Positions 39,375 to 48,356 of a stretch of 64,000 bases of DNA are shown piece by piece (position 1 is the stretch's first letter; the number at the start of each line of letters is the position of its first letter). The position numbers and the translations under genes were made by a program. The stretch spans positions 1 through 64,000 of the forward strand of contig NZ_AGTS01000072.1 of the NCBI RefSeq assembly GCF_000238595.1. Reading direction: 5' to 3'. Below the pieces are notes generated by a model. That model ran no database searches. It worked only from the letters and a program-made list of their open reading frames with translations, and was not told the origin of the DNA. The stretch comes from Acidovorax sp. NO-1 (lineage in GTDB: Bacteria; Pseudomonadota; Gammaproteobacteria; Burkholderiales; Burkholderiaceae_C).

Positions 39375-40235
39375 ATGCTCGTCATCATCGGTTACATCGT
39401 TTGCTTCGGATGCATCTTCGGCGTGTACGTGCTGCACGGCGGGAACATCCAGGTGATCCTGAAGGCTTTGCCCTTTGAAATTGTCACCATCATGGGCGGT
39501 GCGCTGGGCGCGTTTGTCGTCAACAACCAGCCCAAGGTGCTCAAGGCCACGATGGCGGCGATTCCCATGGCGCTCAAGGGGTCCAAGTACACGAAGGCGC
39601 GTTACATGGAGCTGATGGCGATGCTCTATGACATCTTGCAAAAGGCCCGCAAAGAAGGGCTGATGGCCATCGAGAAAGATGTGGATACGCCCGCCGAGTC
39701 GGAAATCTTCAAGAAATACCCCACGGTGGGCAGTGATCACCACGTGATCGAGTTCCTCACGGACTACCTGCGCATGATGGTGTCGGGCAACCTCAATTCG
39801 CACGAAATCGAAGCGCTGATGGACAGCGAAATTGAAACCCATCACCAGGAGGCCCATGCCCCGGTGGCAGCCCTTGCCCGGCTGGCGGGTGCGCTGCCGG
39901 CCTTCGGCATCATTGCTGCGGTGCTGGGTGTGGTGAACACCATGGGCTCGGTGGGGCAGCCGCCATCGGTGCTGGGCGGCATGATCGGCTCGGCGCTGGT
40001 GGGCACGTTTCTGGGCATTTTGCTGGCCTACGGGGTGGTGGAGCCCCTGGGCGGGCTGGTGGAGCAAAAGACCGAAGATGCCGCCAAGGAGCTGCAGTGC
40101 ATCAAATCGACCCTGCTGGCCAGCATGCAGGGCTACAACCCTGCTACCGCCATCGAATTTGGCCGCAAGGTGCTCTTCTCGACAGACCGGCCCTCGTTTA
40201 TTGAACTGGAAGGGCATGTAAAGGGCAAGAAGTAA
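39375..40235 (+). CDS. motA: MotA, proton-channel stator subunit
   Basis: Inner-membrane stator protein. The 286-aa sequence begins with the membrane segment MLVIIGYIVCFGCIFGVYVLHGG and the motif GGALGAFVVNNQPKVLK. It has the cytoplasmic loop with charged residues that contacts FliG, and the paired helices LPAFGIIAAVLGVVNTMGS and GSALVGTFLGILLAYGVVEPL. The 265-bp gap upstream contains no gene and no clear promoter; flhDC, which often precedes motA in related bacteria, is not here. Confidence 0.97.
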   Translation: MLVIIGYIVCFGCIFGVYVLHGGNIQVILKALPFEIVTIMGGALGAFVVNNQPKVLKATMAAIPMALKGSKYTKARYMELMAMLYDILQKARKEGLMAIEKDVDTPAESEIFKKYPTVGSDHHVIEFLTDYLRMMVSGNLNSHEIEALMDSEIETHHQEAHAPVAALARLAGALPAFGIIAAVLGVVNTMGSVGQPPSVLGGMIGSALVGTFLGILLAYGVVEPLGGLVEQKTEDAAKELQCIKSTLLASMQGYNPATAIEFGRKVLFSTDRPSFIELEGHVKGKK

Positions 40236-40268
40236 CGCCAGCGCAGCTTCCTGCACGGGCCCCACACC

Positions 40269-41201
40269 ATGGCAGAAAAGAAACTCCAGCCGATCATCGT
40301 CAAGCGCATCAAGAAGGGCGGGCACAAGCCGCATGGCGGCGCCTGGAAGATTGCCTATGCCGACTTCGTGACGGCGATGATGGCGTTTTTTCTGCTGATG
40401 TGGCTGCTCGGCTCCACCGCCAAGGGGGAGCTGCAGGGCATTGCGGCGTATTTCGCATCGCCGCTCAAGGTGGCGATGACGGGGGGCGATGGTGCGGGCA
40501 ACAGCTCCAGCGTGATTCCGGGCGGTGGCAATGATTTGTCGAAGGTGCACGGCCAGGTGCGGCGCTCTGACGAGGAGGCGGCCAAGCAGCGCCGCATGAG
40601 CATCGATGCCGCACGTGCCGAACGTGCCAAGGAGGACCTGGCCCGCATCAAGGCGCTGGAGGCCAAGATCGACGCCCTCATCACCGAAAACCCGCGCCTG
40701 AACGAATACAAGTCGCAGATCCGCATCGACATCACGCCGGACGGCCTGCAGATCCAGATCATTGATGACCAGAACCGCCCCATGTTCGACAGCGGCAGCG
40801 CGCTGGTAAAGCCCTACATGCGCGACATCCTGCGCGAGATTGGCGCCGCCTTGGGCGGGGTGGAAAACCGCATCAGCCTGGCCGGGCACACCGATGCCGT
40901 GCCCTATGGCAACAGCGACCGGGGCTACAGCAACTGGGAGCTGTCGGCCGACCGGGCCAATGCCTCGCGCCGCGAATTGGTATCGGCCGGCATGCCAGAC
41001 GCTAAACTGGGCCGTGTGGTGGGCCTGGCGGCCAGCGATCTGCTGGAGCCAGACAACCCGCGCTCACCCTCCAACCGGCGCATCACCATCACGGTGCTGA
41101 CCCGCGAGGCGGAAGAACGACTCATGGGCAAGGGGATTCCCGAAATCACATCCACAGAACTTCTGCAAGATTCGCGGGAGAATCCCCCTCCGGGCCGGTA
41201 G
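40269..41201 (+). CDS. motB: MotB, peptidoglycan-anchored stator subunit
   Basis: 310-aa stator partner of MotA. The single membrane helix carries the proton-binding Asp in WKIAYADFVTAMMAFFLLMW. The periplasmic OmpA-like domain binds peptidoglycan, with SLAGHTDAVPYG and NWELSADRANASRREL. A run of six G's (40481-40486) lies in an intact part of the frame. It is 33 bp after motA. Confidence 0.98.
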   Translation: MAEKKLQPIIVKRIKKGGHKPHGGAWKIAYADFVTAMMAFFLLMWLLGSTAKGELQGIAAYFASPLKVAMTGGDGAGNSSSVIPGGGNDLSKVHGQVRRSDEEAAKQRRMSIDAARAERAKEDLARIKALEAKIDALITENPRLNEYKSQIRIDITPDGLQIQIIDDQNRPMFDSGSALVKPYMRDILREIGAALGGVENRISLAGHTDAVPYGNSDRGYSNWELSADRANASRRELVSAGMPDAKLGRVVGLAASDLLEPDNPRSPSNRRITITVLTREAEERLMGKGIPEITSTELLQDSRENPPPGR

Positions 41202-41211
41202 AAGTTACGAC

Positions 41212-41240
41212 TTGTCACACTCCCCGTCACCCCTGACAAT
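41212..41240 (+). promoter_or_regulatory. Candidate sigma-70 promoter of cheY-cheZ
   Basis: TTGTCA (41212-41217), a 17-bp spacer and GACAAT (41235-41240) lie in the 72-bp gap after motB and could drive cheY-cheZ separately from motAB. Confidence 0.4.
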
Positions 41241-41273
41241 ATCCCTAGCCATTTCCGACTGAAAGGGTCCCAC

Positions 41274-41660
41274 GTGACCACAGCCCTTCGTTTTTTGATC
41301 GTTGACGACTTCTCCACCATGCGGCGCATTGTGCGCAACCTGCTCAAGGAAAGCGGTTTTGCCGATGCCGACGAGGCCGAAGATGGCGTGGCCGCATTGA
41401 ACAAGCTGCGCAGCAGCAAGTTCGACTTTGTGGTCACCGACATCAACATGCCCAACATGAACGGGTTTCAGTTGCTCGCCGAAATCAAGAAGGACGACAA
41501 GCTCAAGCACCTGCCCGTTCTGATGGTGACTGCCGAAGCCCGCAAGGAAGACATCGTGGCGGCCGCCCAGGGCGGTGCAGCGGGCTACATCGTCAAGCCT
41601 TTCACCAAAGCGACCCTGGAAGAGAAGGTGACCTTGATCCTCAAGAAGATGGGGCTATGA
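41274..41660 (+). CDS. cheY: CheY, motor-binding response regulator
   Basis: Canonical 128-aa CheY that, when phosphorylated by CheA, binds FliM and switches rotation. It has [20 protein letters not shown], the phosphorylated Asp in [12 protein letters not shown], Thr in [12 protein letters not shown] and Lys in [14 protein letters not shown]. Translation starts at GTG 41274 behind GAAAGGG. It is paired with cheZ and separate from the other CheY-type gene at 7882. Confidence 0.97.
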   Translation: MTTALRFLIVDDFSTMRRIVRNLLKESGFADADEAEDGVAALNKLRSSKFDFVVTDINMPNMNGFQLLAEIKKDDKLKHLPVLMVTAEARKEDIVAAAQGGAAGYIVKPFTKATLEEKVTLILKKMGL

Positions 41661-41664
41661 CGCC

Positions 41665-42288
41665 ATGGATGCCACACCGGACAACAGCCAGACGCCGGCC
41701 AACGTACACCACAAGATTGGTCTGCTGACACGCCAGCTGCACGACTCGCTCAACGAGCTGGGCTACGCCGAGAAGCTGCGCGGCTCCATGGGCGAGCTGC
41801 CCGATGCGCAAAGCCGCCTGTCGTACATTGCCCGCCTCACGGGCGAAGCGGCCGAGAAGGTGCTCAACCGTGTGGAGCAGGCCAAGGCCCAGCACGACTA
41901 CATCGCCTCTGAAACGCGCCGGGTGGTCAACGCACTGGTGGCCGACCCGGTGGCCGCCGTGGCCAAGGGCGAGATCTTCAACTTCCTGACCGATGTGGAG
42001 CGGGTGACCAAGGAAGCCGATACGCACCTCACCGAAATCATGATGGCGCAGGATTTCCACGATCTCACCGGCCAGGTGATTGCCCGGGTGGTGAACCTGG
42101 CGGCCACCATTGAAGACCAGCTGGTGCAGCTGCTCATCCAGACGGCTCCGCCAAACGCGCAGATTCCGGTGGCCGAGGCACCCCGCGCCCAGCACCTGCA
42201 GGGCCCGGTGGTGGACCCCGAAAGCACCCCGGATGTGGTGACCGACCAGTCCCAGGTGGACGACCTGCTGGCCAGCCTCGGCTTCTGA
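41665..42288 (+). CDS. cheZ: CheZ, CheY-phosphate phosphatase
   Basis: Helical phosphatase that resets CheY. The catalytic helix has AQDFHDLTGQVIARVVNLA, with the active-site Asp and Gln. The C-terminal CheY-binding peptide QVDDLLASLGF is intact. Length 207 aa. It lies 4 bases after cheY. Confidence 0.96.
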   Translation: MDATPDNSQTPANVHHKIGLLTRQLHDSLNELGYAEKLRGSMGELPDAQSRLSYIARLTGEAAEKVLNRVEQAKAQHDYIASETRRVVNALVADPVAAVAKGEIFNFLTDVERVTKEADTHLTEIMMAQDFHDLTGQVIARVVNLAATIEDQLVQLLIQTAPPNAQIPVAEAPRAQHLQGPVVDPESTPDVVTDQSQVDDLLASLGF

Positions 42289-42300
42289 GGCTGAAATATT

Positions 42301-42354
42301 GGTCAAAATGGGCTCCGGCGCTTATGCAGCAAGCGCTGACAGCTATCATTTTTG
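42301..42354 (-). repeat. Dispersed hairpin repeat, copy B (reverse orientation)
   Basis: Read on the minus strand it gives AATGATAGCTGTCAGCGCTT, a 7-nt loop and AAGCGC, matching copies A and C. It begins 12 bp after the cheZ stop. Confidence 0.72.
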
Positions 42355-42435
42355 AATAATTTGCTTCACATTCCGTAGTGCCTGCCAAGGGGGGCCAGGC
42401 GGTGGGAGCCGTCGCCCGCAGCGTGCACTGCGGTG

Positions 42436-42468
42436 CGGATAAGAAGGGGCTGCGCCCCCCTTATCCCG
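42436..42468. other. Strong hairpin upstream of flhB
   Basis: GGATAAGAAGGGGC and GCCCCCCTTATCC form an almost perfect stem with a 3-nt loop. No T-tract follows, so it may be a pausing or processing site rather than a terminator. Confidence 0.4.
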
Positions 42469-42523
42469 CTTTAGATTTCCGGGTCGCTCACGACAATGGC
42501 ATGACACCAGCCGTCATGCCACC

Positions 42524-43678
42524 ATGGAATCCAGCCAAGAAAAAAGCCTCCCCGCAACCGAGCGCAAGTTGCAGAAAACGCGCCAGGACGGTCAGGGAGC
42601 GCGCTCGCGCGACCTGTCGCACCTGGCGATACTGGGCGCAGGGGCGGCCTGCCTGCTGGTGCTGGCCCCCGAGCTGATGGCGCGCATGGAATGGGCCATG
42701 GGCCAGCAGCTGGCGTTTGACGCCGCCACCGTGATGGCGCCGGGCAGCATGCTCAAGCGCCTGAAGGACATGGTCATGGTCGGGCTGATCGCCAGCGCGG
42801 TATTCGCCATTCTTACCAGCACGGCCGCCCTCGTCAGCGCGATCGGGGCGGGCGGCTGGATCTTCAGCCTCAAGCCCATCACACCGCAGTTCAACCGCCT
42901 GAACCCCATCTCGGGGTTTGCCAACCTGTTTTCCAAGCAGCAGATGGCCAACGTGGCCAAGATGGTGCTGATGACGGCGATCCTGAGCTACGTCGCCTGG
43001 AAGTTCATCGGCAGCAGCATCGAGAGCGTGGCCATGCTGGTGCTGCAACCCTCCCCCATTGCCATCCGCCAGCTGGCGGACTGGCTGACGTCGGGGATGA
43101 GCCTGCTGCTGTTGGTGGTGTTTCTGGCGGCCCTGATCGACGTGCCCCTGCAAGCCTACTTCTTCAAGGACCGGCTCAAGATGTCGCACGAAGAAGTCAA
43201 GCAGGAGCACAAGGAGTCGGAAGGCAGCCCCCACACCAAGGGCCGCATCCGCCAGAAGCAGCGCGAGATTGCCGACCGCGCCAGCGTGGGTGCCGTGCCC
43301 AAGGCCGACTTTGTGGTGATGAACCCCACCCACTATGCGGTGGCGCTCAAGTACGACGAAAAAACCATGAGCGCGCCGCAGGTCATCTCGCGCGGTACCG
43401 ACCTCGTCGCCATGAAGATCCGCGATGTGGCCAAGGCGCACGACGTGCCCGTGCTGCAGTCGCCCATGCTGGCGCGCGCGCTGTATGCCCACGCCGAGCT
43501 CGACCAGGCCATTCCCGCCACGCTGTACACCGCCGTGGCCCAGGTGCTGGCCTATGTGTACCGCCTGAAGGCCGCACTGCGCGGCGAAGGCCGCATGCCC
43601 GACAGCCTGGTGGAGCCTTTTGTGCCGCCTGAGCTCGATCCGTTGAACCGCACTCCTGCACAAGGCGCTGCCGTATGA
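42524..43678 (+). CDS. flhB: FlhB, export specificity switch
   Basis: Membrane protein that changes export specificity after hook completion. Four membrane helices occupy about 30-215. The cytoplasmic domain contains the autocleavage motif in VVMNPTHYAVALKYD, with NPTH intact. Length 384 aa. In normal cells the cleaved domain contacts FliK, whose gene is frameshifted in this window. It begins the flhB-flhA-flhF block. Confidence 0.97.
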   Translation: MESSQEKSLPATERKLQKTRQDGQGARSRDLSHLAILGAGAACLLVLAPELMARMEWAMGQQLAFDAATVMAPGSMLKRLKDMVMVGLIASAVFAILTSTAALVSAIGAGGWIFSLKPITPQFNRLNPISGFANLFSKQQMANVAKMVLMTAILSYVAWKFIGSSIESVAMLVLQPSPIAIRQLADWLTSGMSLLLLVVFLAALIDVPLQAYFFKDRLKMSHEEVKQEHKESEGSPHTKGRIRQKQREIADRASVGAVPKADFVVMNPTHYAVALKYDEKTMSAPQVISRGTDLVAMKIRDVAKAHDVPVLQSPMLARALYAHAELDQAIPATLYTAVAQVLAYVYRLKAALRGEGRMPDSLVEPFVPPELDPLNRTPAQGAAV

Positions 43679-45756
43679 ACACCTCCGTAAAGTCCCTTCA
43701 GCAATGGGCGGGCAGCCACTCGGGCGCCTTGCAGGGCCTGTCGGCCCCGCTGCTGGTGGTTGCCATCCTGGCCCTGATGGTGCTGCCCATCCCGCCGTGG
43801 ATGCTCGATGCATTTTTCACGCTGAACATCGCCGTGGCCCTGATGGTGATGATGGTGGCCGCCTACATGCTGCGGCCGCTGGATTTTGCGGCGTTCCCCT
43901 CGGTGCTGCTGCTCACCACGCTGATGCGCCTGTCGCTGAACGTGGCCTCCACGCGCGTGGTTCTGCTCGAAGGCCACCAGGGCCCGGGTGCTGCGGGCGC
44001 AGTGATCGAGGCCTTCGGCCACTTCCTGATCGGCGGCAACTTTGCCGTCGGCCTGATCGTGTTTGCCATTCTGGTGGTGATCAACTTTGTGGTGATCACC
44101 AAGGGCGCCGAGCGCATTGCCGAGGTGTCGGCCCGCTTCACGCTGGATGCCATGCCGGGCAAGCAGATGGCCGTGGACGCCGACCTGAATGCCGGGCTGA
44201 TCGACGAGAAAGAAGCCAAACGCCGCCGCGCCGAGGTGTCGGAAGAAGCGAACTTCTTCGGCTCGATGGACGGCGCCTCCAAATTTGTGCGCGGCGATGC
44301 GATTGCCGGCATCCTGATCCTGATCATCAACATCGTGGGCGGCTTCGCCATCGGCATGCTGCAGCACGGCCTTTCTGCCGGGCAGGCGGCCGACAGCTAC
44401 ATCCTGCTGGCCATCGGCGATGCGCTGGTGGCGCAGATTCCGGGCCTGCTGATCTCGGTGGCGGCTGCCATGGTGATCTCGCGCGTGGGCAAGGAGCACG
44501 ACATGGGCCGCCAGATCGTGCAGCAGCTGTTCATGTCGCCCCGCGTGCTGGGCGTGACGGCGGGCATCCTGATCTTGCTGGGCGTCATTCCGGGCATGCC
44601 GCACGTGGTGTTTCTGACCATGGGCAGCCTGCTCGGCTACGTGGCCTGGGTGCTGTACGAACGCCAGAAGGTACCCCCCGAAGTGGAGGCCCCGCCCGCC
44701 CCCGTGAGCGACGGCGAAGCCACCTGGGACGACCTGCAGCCGGTGGACCTGCTGGGCCTGGAGCTGGGTTACCGCCTGATCAGCCTGGTGGACAAGAGCC
44801 GCCAGGGCGACCTGCTCACCCGCATCAAGGGTGTGCGCCGCAAGTTTGCGCAGGAGGTGGGCTTTTTGCCGCCCGCCGTGCACGTGCGCGACAACCTCGA
44901 ACTCAAGCCCAGCGGCTACCGCATCACGCTGCGTGGCGTGGTGGTGGGCGAAGGCGAGGCCTTCCCCGGCATGTTCCTGGCGATCAACCCCGGCGGCATC
45001 AGCACGCCGCTGATTGGCACGCCCACCACCGACCCGGCGTTTGGCCTGCCTGCGCACTGGATCGACGACCGGCAGAAGGAAGCGGCACAAATGGCGGGTT
45101 TTACGGTGGTTGATTCCGAAACCGTGATGGCCACCCATTTGTCACACTTGATGCAAGTGCAAGCCGCCAAGCTTCTGAGTCGTACCGAGACCCAGCAACT
45201 GGTGGAACACGTGGCCAAGCTGGCCCCCAAGCTCATCGAAGAAGTGGTTCCGAAAATGGTCTCCATCGCAACGTTCCAGAAAGTCCTGCAGCTGCTGCTG
45301 GAAGAGTCTGTGCACATCCGCGATATCCGCACCATCATCGAAACGCTGGCCGAGTTTGCCGGTGGCATCTCCGACCCGGTCGAGCTGGCCCGCCGCGTGC
45401 GCATTGCGCTGTCGCCCGCCATCGTGCAGCAGATCTACGGCCCCACCCGCGAACTCAACGTGATTGCCATCGAGCCCGGCCTGGAGCGCCTTCTGGTGCA
45501 GGCGCTGGGCAATGCGGCCGGCCCTGCGCTCGACCCTGGCGTGGCCGACATCCTCACGCAAAAGGCCGCCGAAGTGGCCCTGAAGCAGGAAGAGATGGGC
45601 CTGCCCGCCTGCCTGCTGGTTCCCGACCAGATCCGCAACGCCATCTCCCGCCTGGTGCGCCGCGTGGCGCCCCGGCTGCAGGTGCTTGCGCACAGTGAAA
45701 TCCCCGAGACCCACACCATCCGTATTGGGCCGATCCTTAAAGGTGCATCAGCATGA
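43675..45756 (+). CDS. flhA: FlhA, export gate and chaperone-docking protein
   Basis: 693-aa export gate protein. Seven to eight membrane helices occupy the first 330 residues, with LRLSLNVASTRVVLLEG and the cytoplasmic loop KGAERIAEVSARFTLDAMPG. The C-terminal domain binds substrate-chaperone complexes and has RIKGVRRKFAQEVGFLPP. Its start overlaps flhB by 4 bases. A run of six C's (44673-44678) is read in frame. Confidence 0.98.
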   Translation: MNTSVKSLQQWAGSHSGALQGLSAPLLVVAILALMVLPIPPWMLDAFFTLNIAVALMVMMVAAYMLRPLDFAAFPSVLLLTTLMRLSLNVASTRVVLLEGHQGPGAAGAVIEAFGHFLIGGNFAVGLIVFAILVVINFVVITKGAERIAEVSARFTLDAMPGKQMAVDADLNAGLIDEKEAKRRRAEVSEEANFFGSMDGASKFVRGDAIAGILILIINIVGGFAIGMLQHGLSAGQAADSYILLAIGDALVAQIPGLLISVAAAMVISRVGKEHDMGRQIVQQLFMSPRVLGVTAGILILLGVIPGMPHVVFLTMGSLLGYVAWVLYERQKVPPEVEAPPAPVSDGEATWDDLQPVDLLGLELGYRLISLVDKSRQGDLLTRIKGVRRKFAQEVGFLPPAVHVRDNLELKPSGYRITLRGVVVGEGEAFPGMFLAINPGGISTPLIGTPTTDPAFGLPAHWIDDRQKEAAQMAGFTVVDSETVMATHLSHLMQVQAAKLLSRTETQQLVEHVAKLAPKLIEEVVPKMVSIATFQKVLQLLLEESVHIRDIRTIIETLAEFAGGISDPVELARRVRIALSPAIVQQIYGPTRELNVIAIEPGLERLLVQALGNAAGPALDPGVADILTQKAAEVALKQEEMGLPACLLVPDQIRNAISRLVRRVAPRLQVLAHSEIPETHTIRIGPILKGASA

Positions 45757-47264
45757 ACATCAAACGCTTTACCGCCCCCACCTCCCGGGAGGCTCTGGCC
45801 AAGGCGCGCATGGCCTTTGGCGACGGCACACTGATCCTGTCCAACCGCCCCACGGCCAACGGCGTCGAGGTGGTGGCCACGGCGGAAGACACCCTGTCGG
45901 CACTGGATGGCGGGGCCGCACCGTCCAGCAACCCGCCCCTGCTCGCCCCCAAGCCTGCCCGCACCGCACCGCAGCGCGCCAGCCAGCCCGCCGCCAGCAC
46001 CCTGGACCGCAACCCGGTCGAGGAAGACACCGAGCAGCTGGCGATGAGCACGCTGTCGTTCCAGGACTACGTGCGCGAGCGCATGCTGCGCCGCCGCCAC
46101 GAGGCACTCAACGGCCCGGCCGAACCACAAACCCTGTCGGAACGCAGCCGCGACCAGGAGCCCGAGCGTGAACGCATGCCCGCGCCCGCCGTGGTACGCC
46201 ACAACCCGCTGCGCAGCATCCCCATGGACATTCCACCAGAGCCTCCACGCCGCCGGCAGGAAGCCGTCAGCACCCACCTGGCTGCGTCGAACAGCAACCA
46301 GCAAAGCGTGATGAACGAACTCCATGCCGTGAAGGAGTTGATCGAAGACCGCTTCAACACGCTGGCCTGGCTCGGGCAGGCGCGCCAGAACCCGATCCAG
46401 TCCAACCTCATGCTCAAGATGATCCGCGCGGGCTACTCGCCCTCGCTGGCCCGCGCCGTGCTCGAGCGCATGCCCGAAGACCTGTCGGCCGCCGAATCGG
46501 TGCGCTGGCTGATGGAAGTGCTGGAGCGCAACCTCAAGACCGACCAGGCCGAGGCACCGCTGTATGAGCAAGGCGGCATCTTTGCCATGGTGGGCTCCAC
46601 CGGCGTGGGCAAGACCACCACCACGGCCAAGCTGGCCGCGCTGTGTGCGCGCATCCATGGCCCCGGCAGCGTGGGCCTGATCACCCTGGACACCTACCGC
46701 GTGGGTGCGCACGAGCAGCTGCGCAGCTATGGCCGCATGCTGGGCATCGTGGCCCACCTGGCGCATGACCGCGCCGCGCTGCAAGACCTGCTGGGCTTGC
46801 TCAGCGGCAAGAAGATGGTGCTGATCGACACCACCGGCGTGGCCCCCCGCGACCCGCGCAAGCGCGACATGCTGGACGTGCTGGACCTGCCCCACGTCAA
46901 CCGCCTGCTGGTGCTCAACGCGGGCTGCCATGGCGACACGCTGGACGACGTGCTCACCGCATTCAAGACCGAAGGCTCGCAGCAGGCCATCCTGTCCAAG
47001 GTGGATGAGGCCGTGAAGCTGGGCCCCGCCATCGACGCACTGATCCGCCACCAGATGGTGCTGCGCGGCGTGACCAACGGCCAGCGCGTGCCGGAAGACT
47101 GGGAACGTGCCGACGCGCACAAGCTCATCAGCACCTCCATGCGCGCGCCCGCCAAGTCGGCCTTCGACCCCAAGGCGACGGACCTGAACTTCTTCTTCTC
47201 GCATTCGCCCGACAGCGTGGGCGTGAACATGAACATGAACGAGCGGGGGCTGGTCGATGCTTGA
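45753..47264 (+). CDS. flhF: FlhF, SRP-type GTPase for flagellar placement
   Basis: Recruits early flagellar components to the cell pole. The 503-aa protein has a variable basic N-terminal region starting MNIKRFTAPTSREALAKAR and an SRP-like GTPase domain with VGSTGVGKTTTTAKLAALCA (P-loop), LITLDTYRVGAHEQLRSYGR, and VLIDTTGVAPRDPRKRD. It overlaps flhA and the flhG-like gene, so this is one transcript. Confidence 0.96.
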   Translation: MNIKRFTAPTSREALAKARMAFGDGTLILSNRPTANGVEVVATAEDTLSALDGGAAPSSNPPLLAPKPARTAPQRASQPAASTLDRNPVEEDTEQLAMSTLSFQDYVRERMLRRRHEALNGPAEPQTLSERSRDQEPERERMPAPAVVRHNPLRSIPMDIPPEPPRRRQEAVSTHLAASNSNQQSVMNELHAVKELIEDRFNTLAWLGQARQNPIQSNLMLKMIRAGYSPSLARAVLERMPEDLSAAESVRWLMEVLERNLKTDQAEAPLYEQGGIFAMVGSTGVGKTTTTAKLAALCARIHGPGSVGLITLDTYRVGAHEQLRSYGRMLGIVAHLAHDRAALQDLLGLLSGKKMVLIDTTGVAPRDPRKRDMLDVLDLPHVNRLLVLNAGCHGDTLDDVLTAFKTEGSQQAILSKVDEAVKLGPAIDALIRHQMVLRGVTNGQRVPEDWERADAHKLISTSMRAPAKSAFDPKATDLNFFFSHSPDSVGVNMNMNERGLVDA

Positions 47265-48063
47265 TATCGGCTTTCACCAGGCGGCCGGCCTGCACAGCTT
47301 CACCCCGCAGTCAGAACTGCGCGTGGTGGCTGTTGCCAGCCAGGACAACGCGGGCACTGGCCTGGAGACGCTCTGGCAGATCTGCGCGAGCCTGCAGCGC
47401 CTGGGCTACCCGGTGGTAGTGCTTGACGGCACTGCGCAGGAGACGGACGAGTACCCGGGCCTGCTGCACCTGCTGCAACAGGCGCCGTGGAACGAGGGCG
47501 TGAGCCTGAACATGGGGGCCATGGCCTCATCACTGGCGGTGATTCCCGCAGCCAAAGGCCTGCAGCGCATCAGCCGCGAGGCCAGCCGCAACGAGACCGC
47601 GCCCCTGCCCAGCCTGCTGCCCTACTTCAGAACCTATGGGTTGATCGTGCTGCACGCGCCTGCTGCCACGCTCGGGCCGCTGCTGACGCACACCGCCACC
47701 GTGCCGCTGGTGGTGATGGGCGACGGCTCGGCCGGGGTGCTGAGCAGCTACAAGAGCCTCAAACAGATCGCTGTCCACACCGGGCTGCCCTGCATGGTGG
47801 CCGCTTTGCTGCGGGGCAACACGCCCGCAGAGCGGCGCAAGACCCAGCATGCGCTGATGACGCTGCAGGACTGCGCGGAGCGCCACCTGGGCGGCCCCGT
47901 GCGCACCACCACCATCGCCACGCAGAACCCCCAGGACGTTCAGCGCCTTGCCTTGCAACTGCTGGAGAATGCGGGCACTATCAGTGAACCGCTGACTGCG
48001 CTGACTGCACTGCCTGCCGGCAACTTGACAGGCACGCCCGCGCATTTTGTCCGGAGCCATTGA
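47257..48063 (+). CDS. FlhG-like protein lacking the P-loop
   Basis: 268-aa protein in the flhG position directly after flhF. The beginning follows MinD/FlhG topology (LRVVAVASQDNAGTGLETLWQ), but the deviant Walker A motif KGGVGKT is absent. The usual Asp-rich second motif is LDGTAQETDEY. Later parts still resemble FlhG: VPLVVMGDGSAGVLSSYKSL and LLRGNTPAERRKT. It probably cannot bind or hydrolyse ATP in the normal way. It may still bind FlhF through its N-terminal region; FlhG normally stimulates FlhF GTPase. The end overlaps an imperfect 20-bp tandem repeat. Confidence 0.75.
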   Translation: MLDIGFHQAAGLHSFTPQSELRVVAVASQDNAGTGLETLWQICASLQRLGYPVVVLDGTAQETDEYPGLLHLLQQAPWNEGVSLNMGAMASSLAVIPAAKGLQRISREASRNETAPLPSLLPYFRTYGLIVLHAPAATLGPLLTHTATVPLVVMGDGSAGVLSSYKSLKQIAVHTGLPCMVAALLRGNTPAERRKTQHALMTLQDCAERHLGGPVRTTTIATQNPQDVQRLALQLLENAGTISEPLTALTALPAGNLTGTPAHFVRSH

Positions 48064-48090
48064 CCTGAATTGTCCGGAGCTGTTGACCAG
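48048..48090. repeat. Imperfect tandem repeat at the end of the flhG-like gene
   Basis: The pattern TGTCCGGAGC-NN-TTGACC occurs at 48048-48065 and again at 48071-48088. It directly abuts the foldback element and includes the flhG-like stop codon. Confidence 0.7.
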
Positions 48091-48354
48091 AGCGTGTTAT
48101 GCACTTATACGTACCCACGTTGACCCCAGAGGCCGGTGATCGCAAGGCGCAGTGCGCAGCCAAGCCGTGGCGTTGGCAAGTGCTGCAACGCGGCGAGTGC
48201 CTGCCTCTGGGGTCAGCCCGGAGGGAAAGCCGGGGCAAGGCCCGGCCACGTCGTTGCAGGCCGCTGGCAGTATGGATACTGCGACGCGTCCTGCGTCTCG
48301 TTGTCGGGCCTTGCCCCGGCTTTCGTGGGCACGTATAAGTGCATAACACGCTCT
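48089..48354. mobile_element. Foldback/MITE-like element upstream of fliA
   Basis: A 266-bp element has 24-bp perfect terminal inverted repeats (48089-48112 and 48331-48354, containing GTTATGCACTTATACGT). After one mismatch they extend for six more paired bases (CCCACG/CGTGGG). Inside are two further perfect inverted repeats: 13 bp at 48121-48133 with 48203-48215, and 20 bp at 48225-48244 with 48305-48324. Folded, it makes a three-way, cloverleaf-like structure. It encodes no transposase. I see no clear target duplication. The right end stops two bases before the fliA ATG. Confidence 0.8.
48311..48339 (+). promoter_or_regulatory. Candidate outward promoter in the element, facing fliA
   Basis: TTGCCC (48311-48316), a 17-bp spacer and TATAAG (48334-48339) would start transcription near 48346, just before fliA at 48357. 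Half of it is the terminal repeat itself. Confidence 0.4.
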
Positions 48355-48356
48355 CT

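Noticed and set aside
42436..42468. Terminator between cheZ and flhB
   Set aside because: The hairpin is strong but no T-run follows, so I list it as a structure of unknown role rather than a terminator.
43552..45138. 528-residue His- and Gln-rich open frame on the minus strand
   Set aside because: Exact antisense of flhA; the His/Gln richness follows from the codons of the sense gene.
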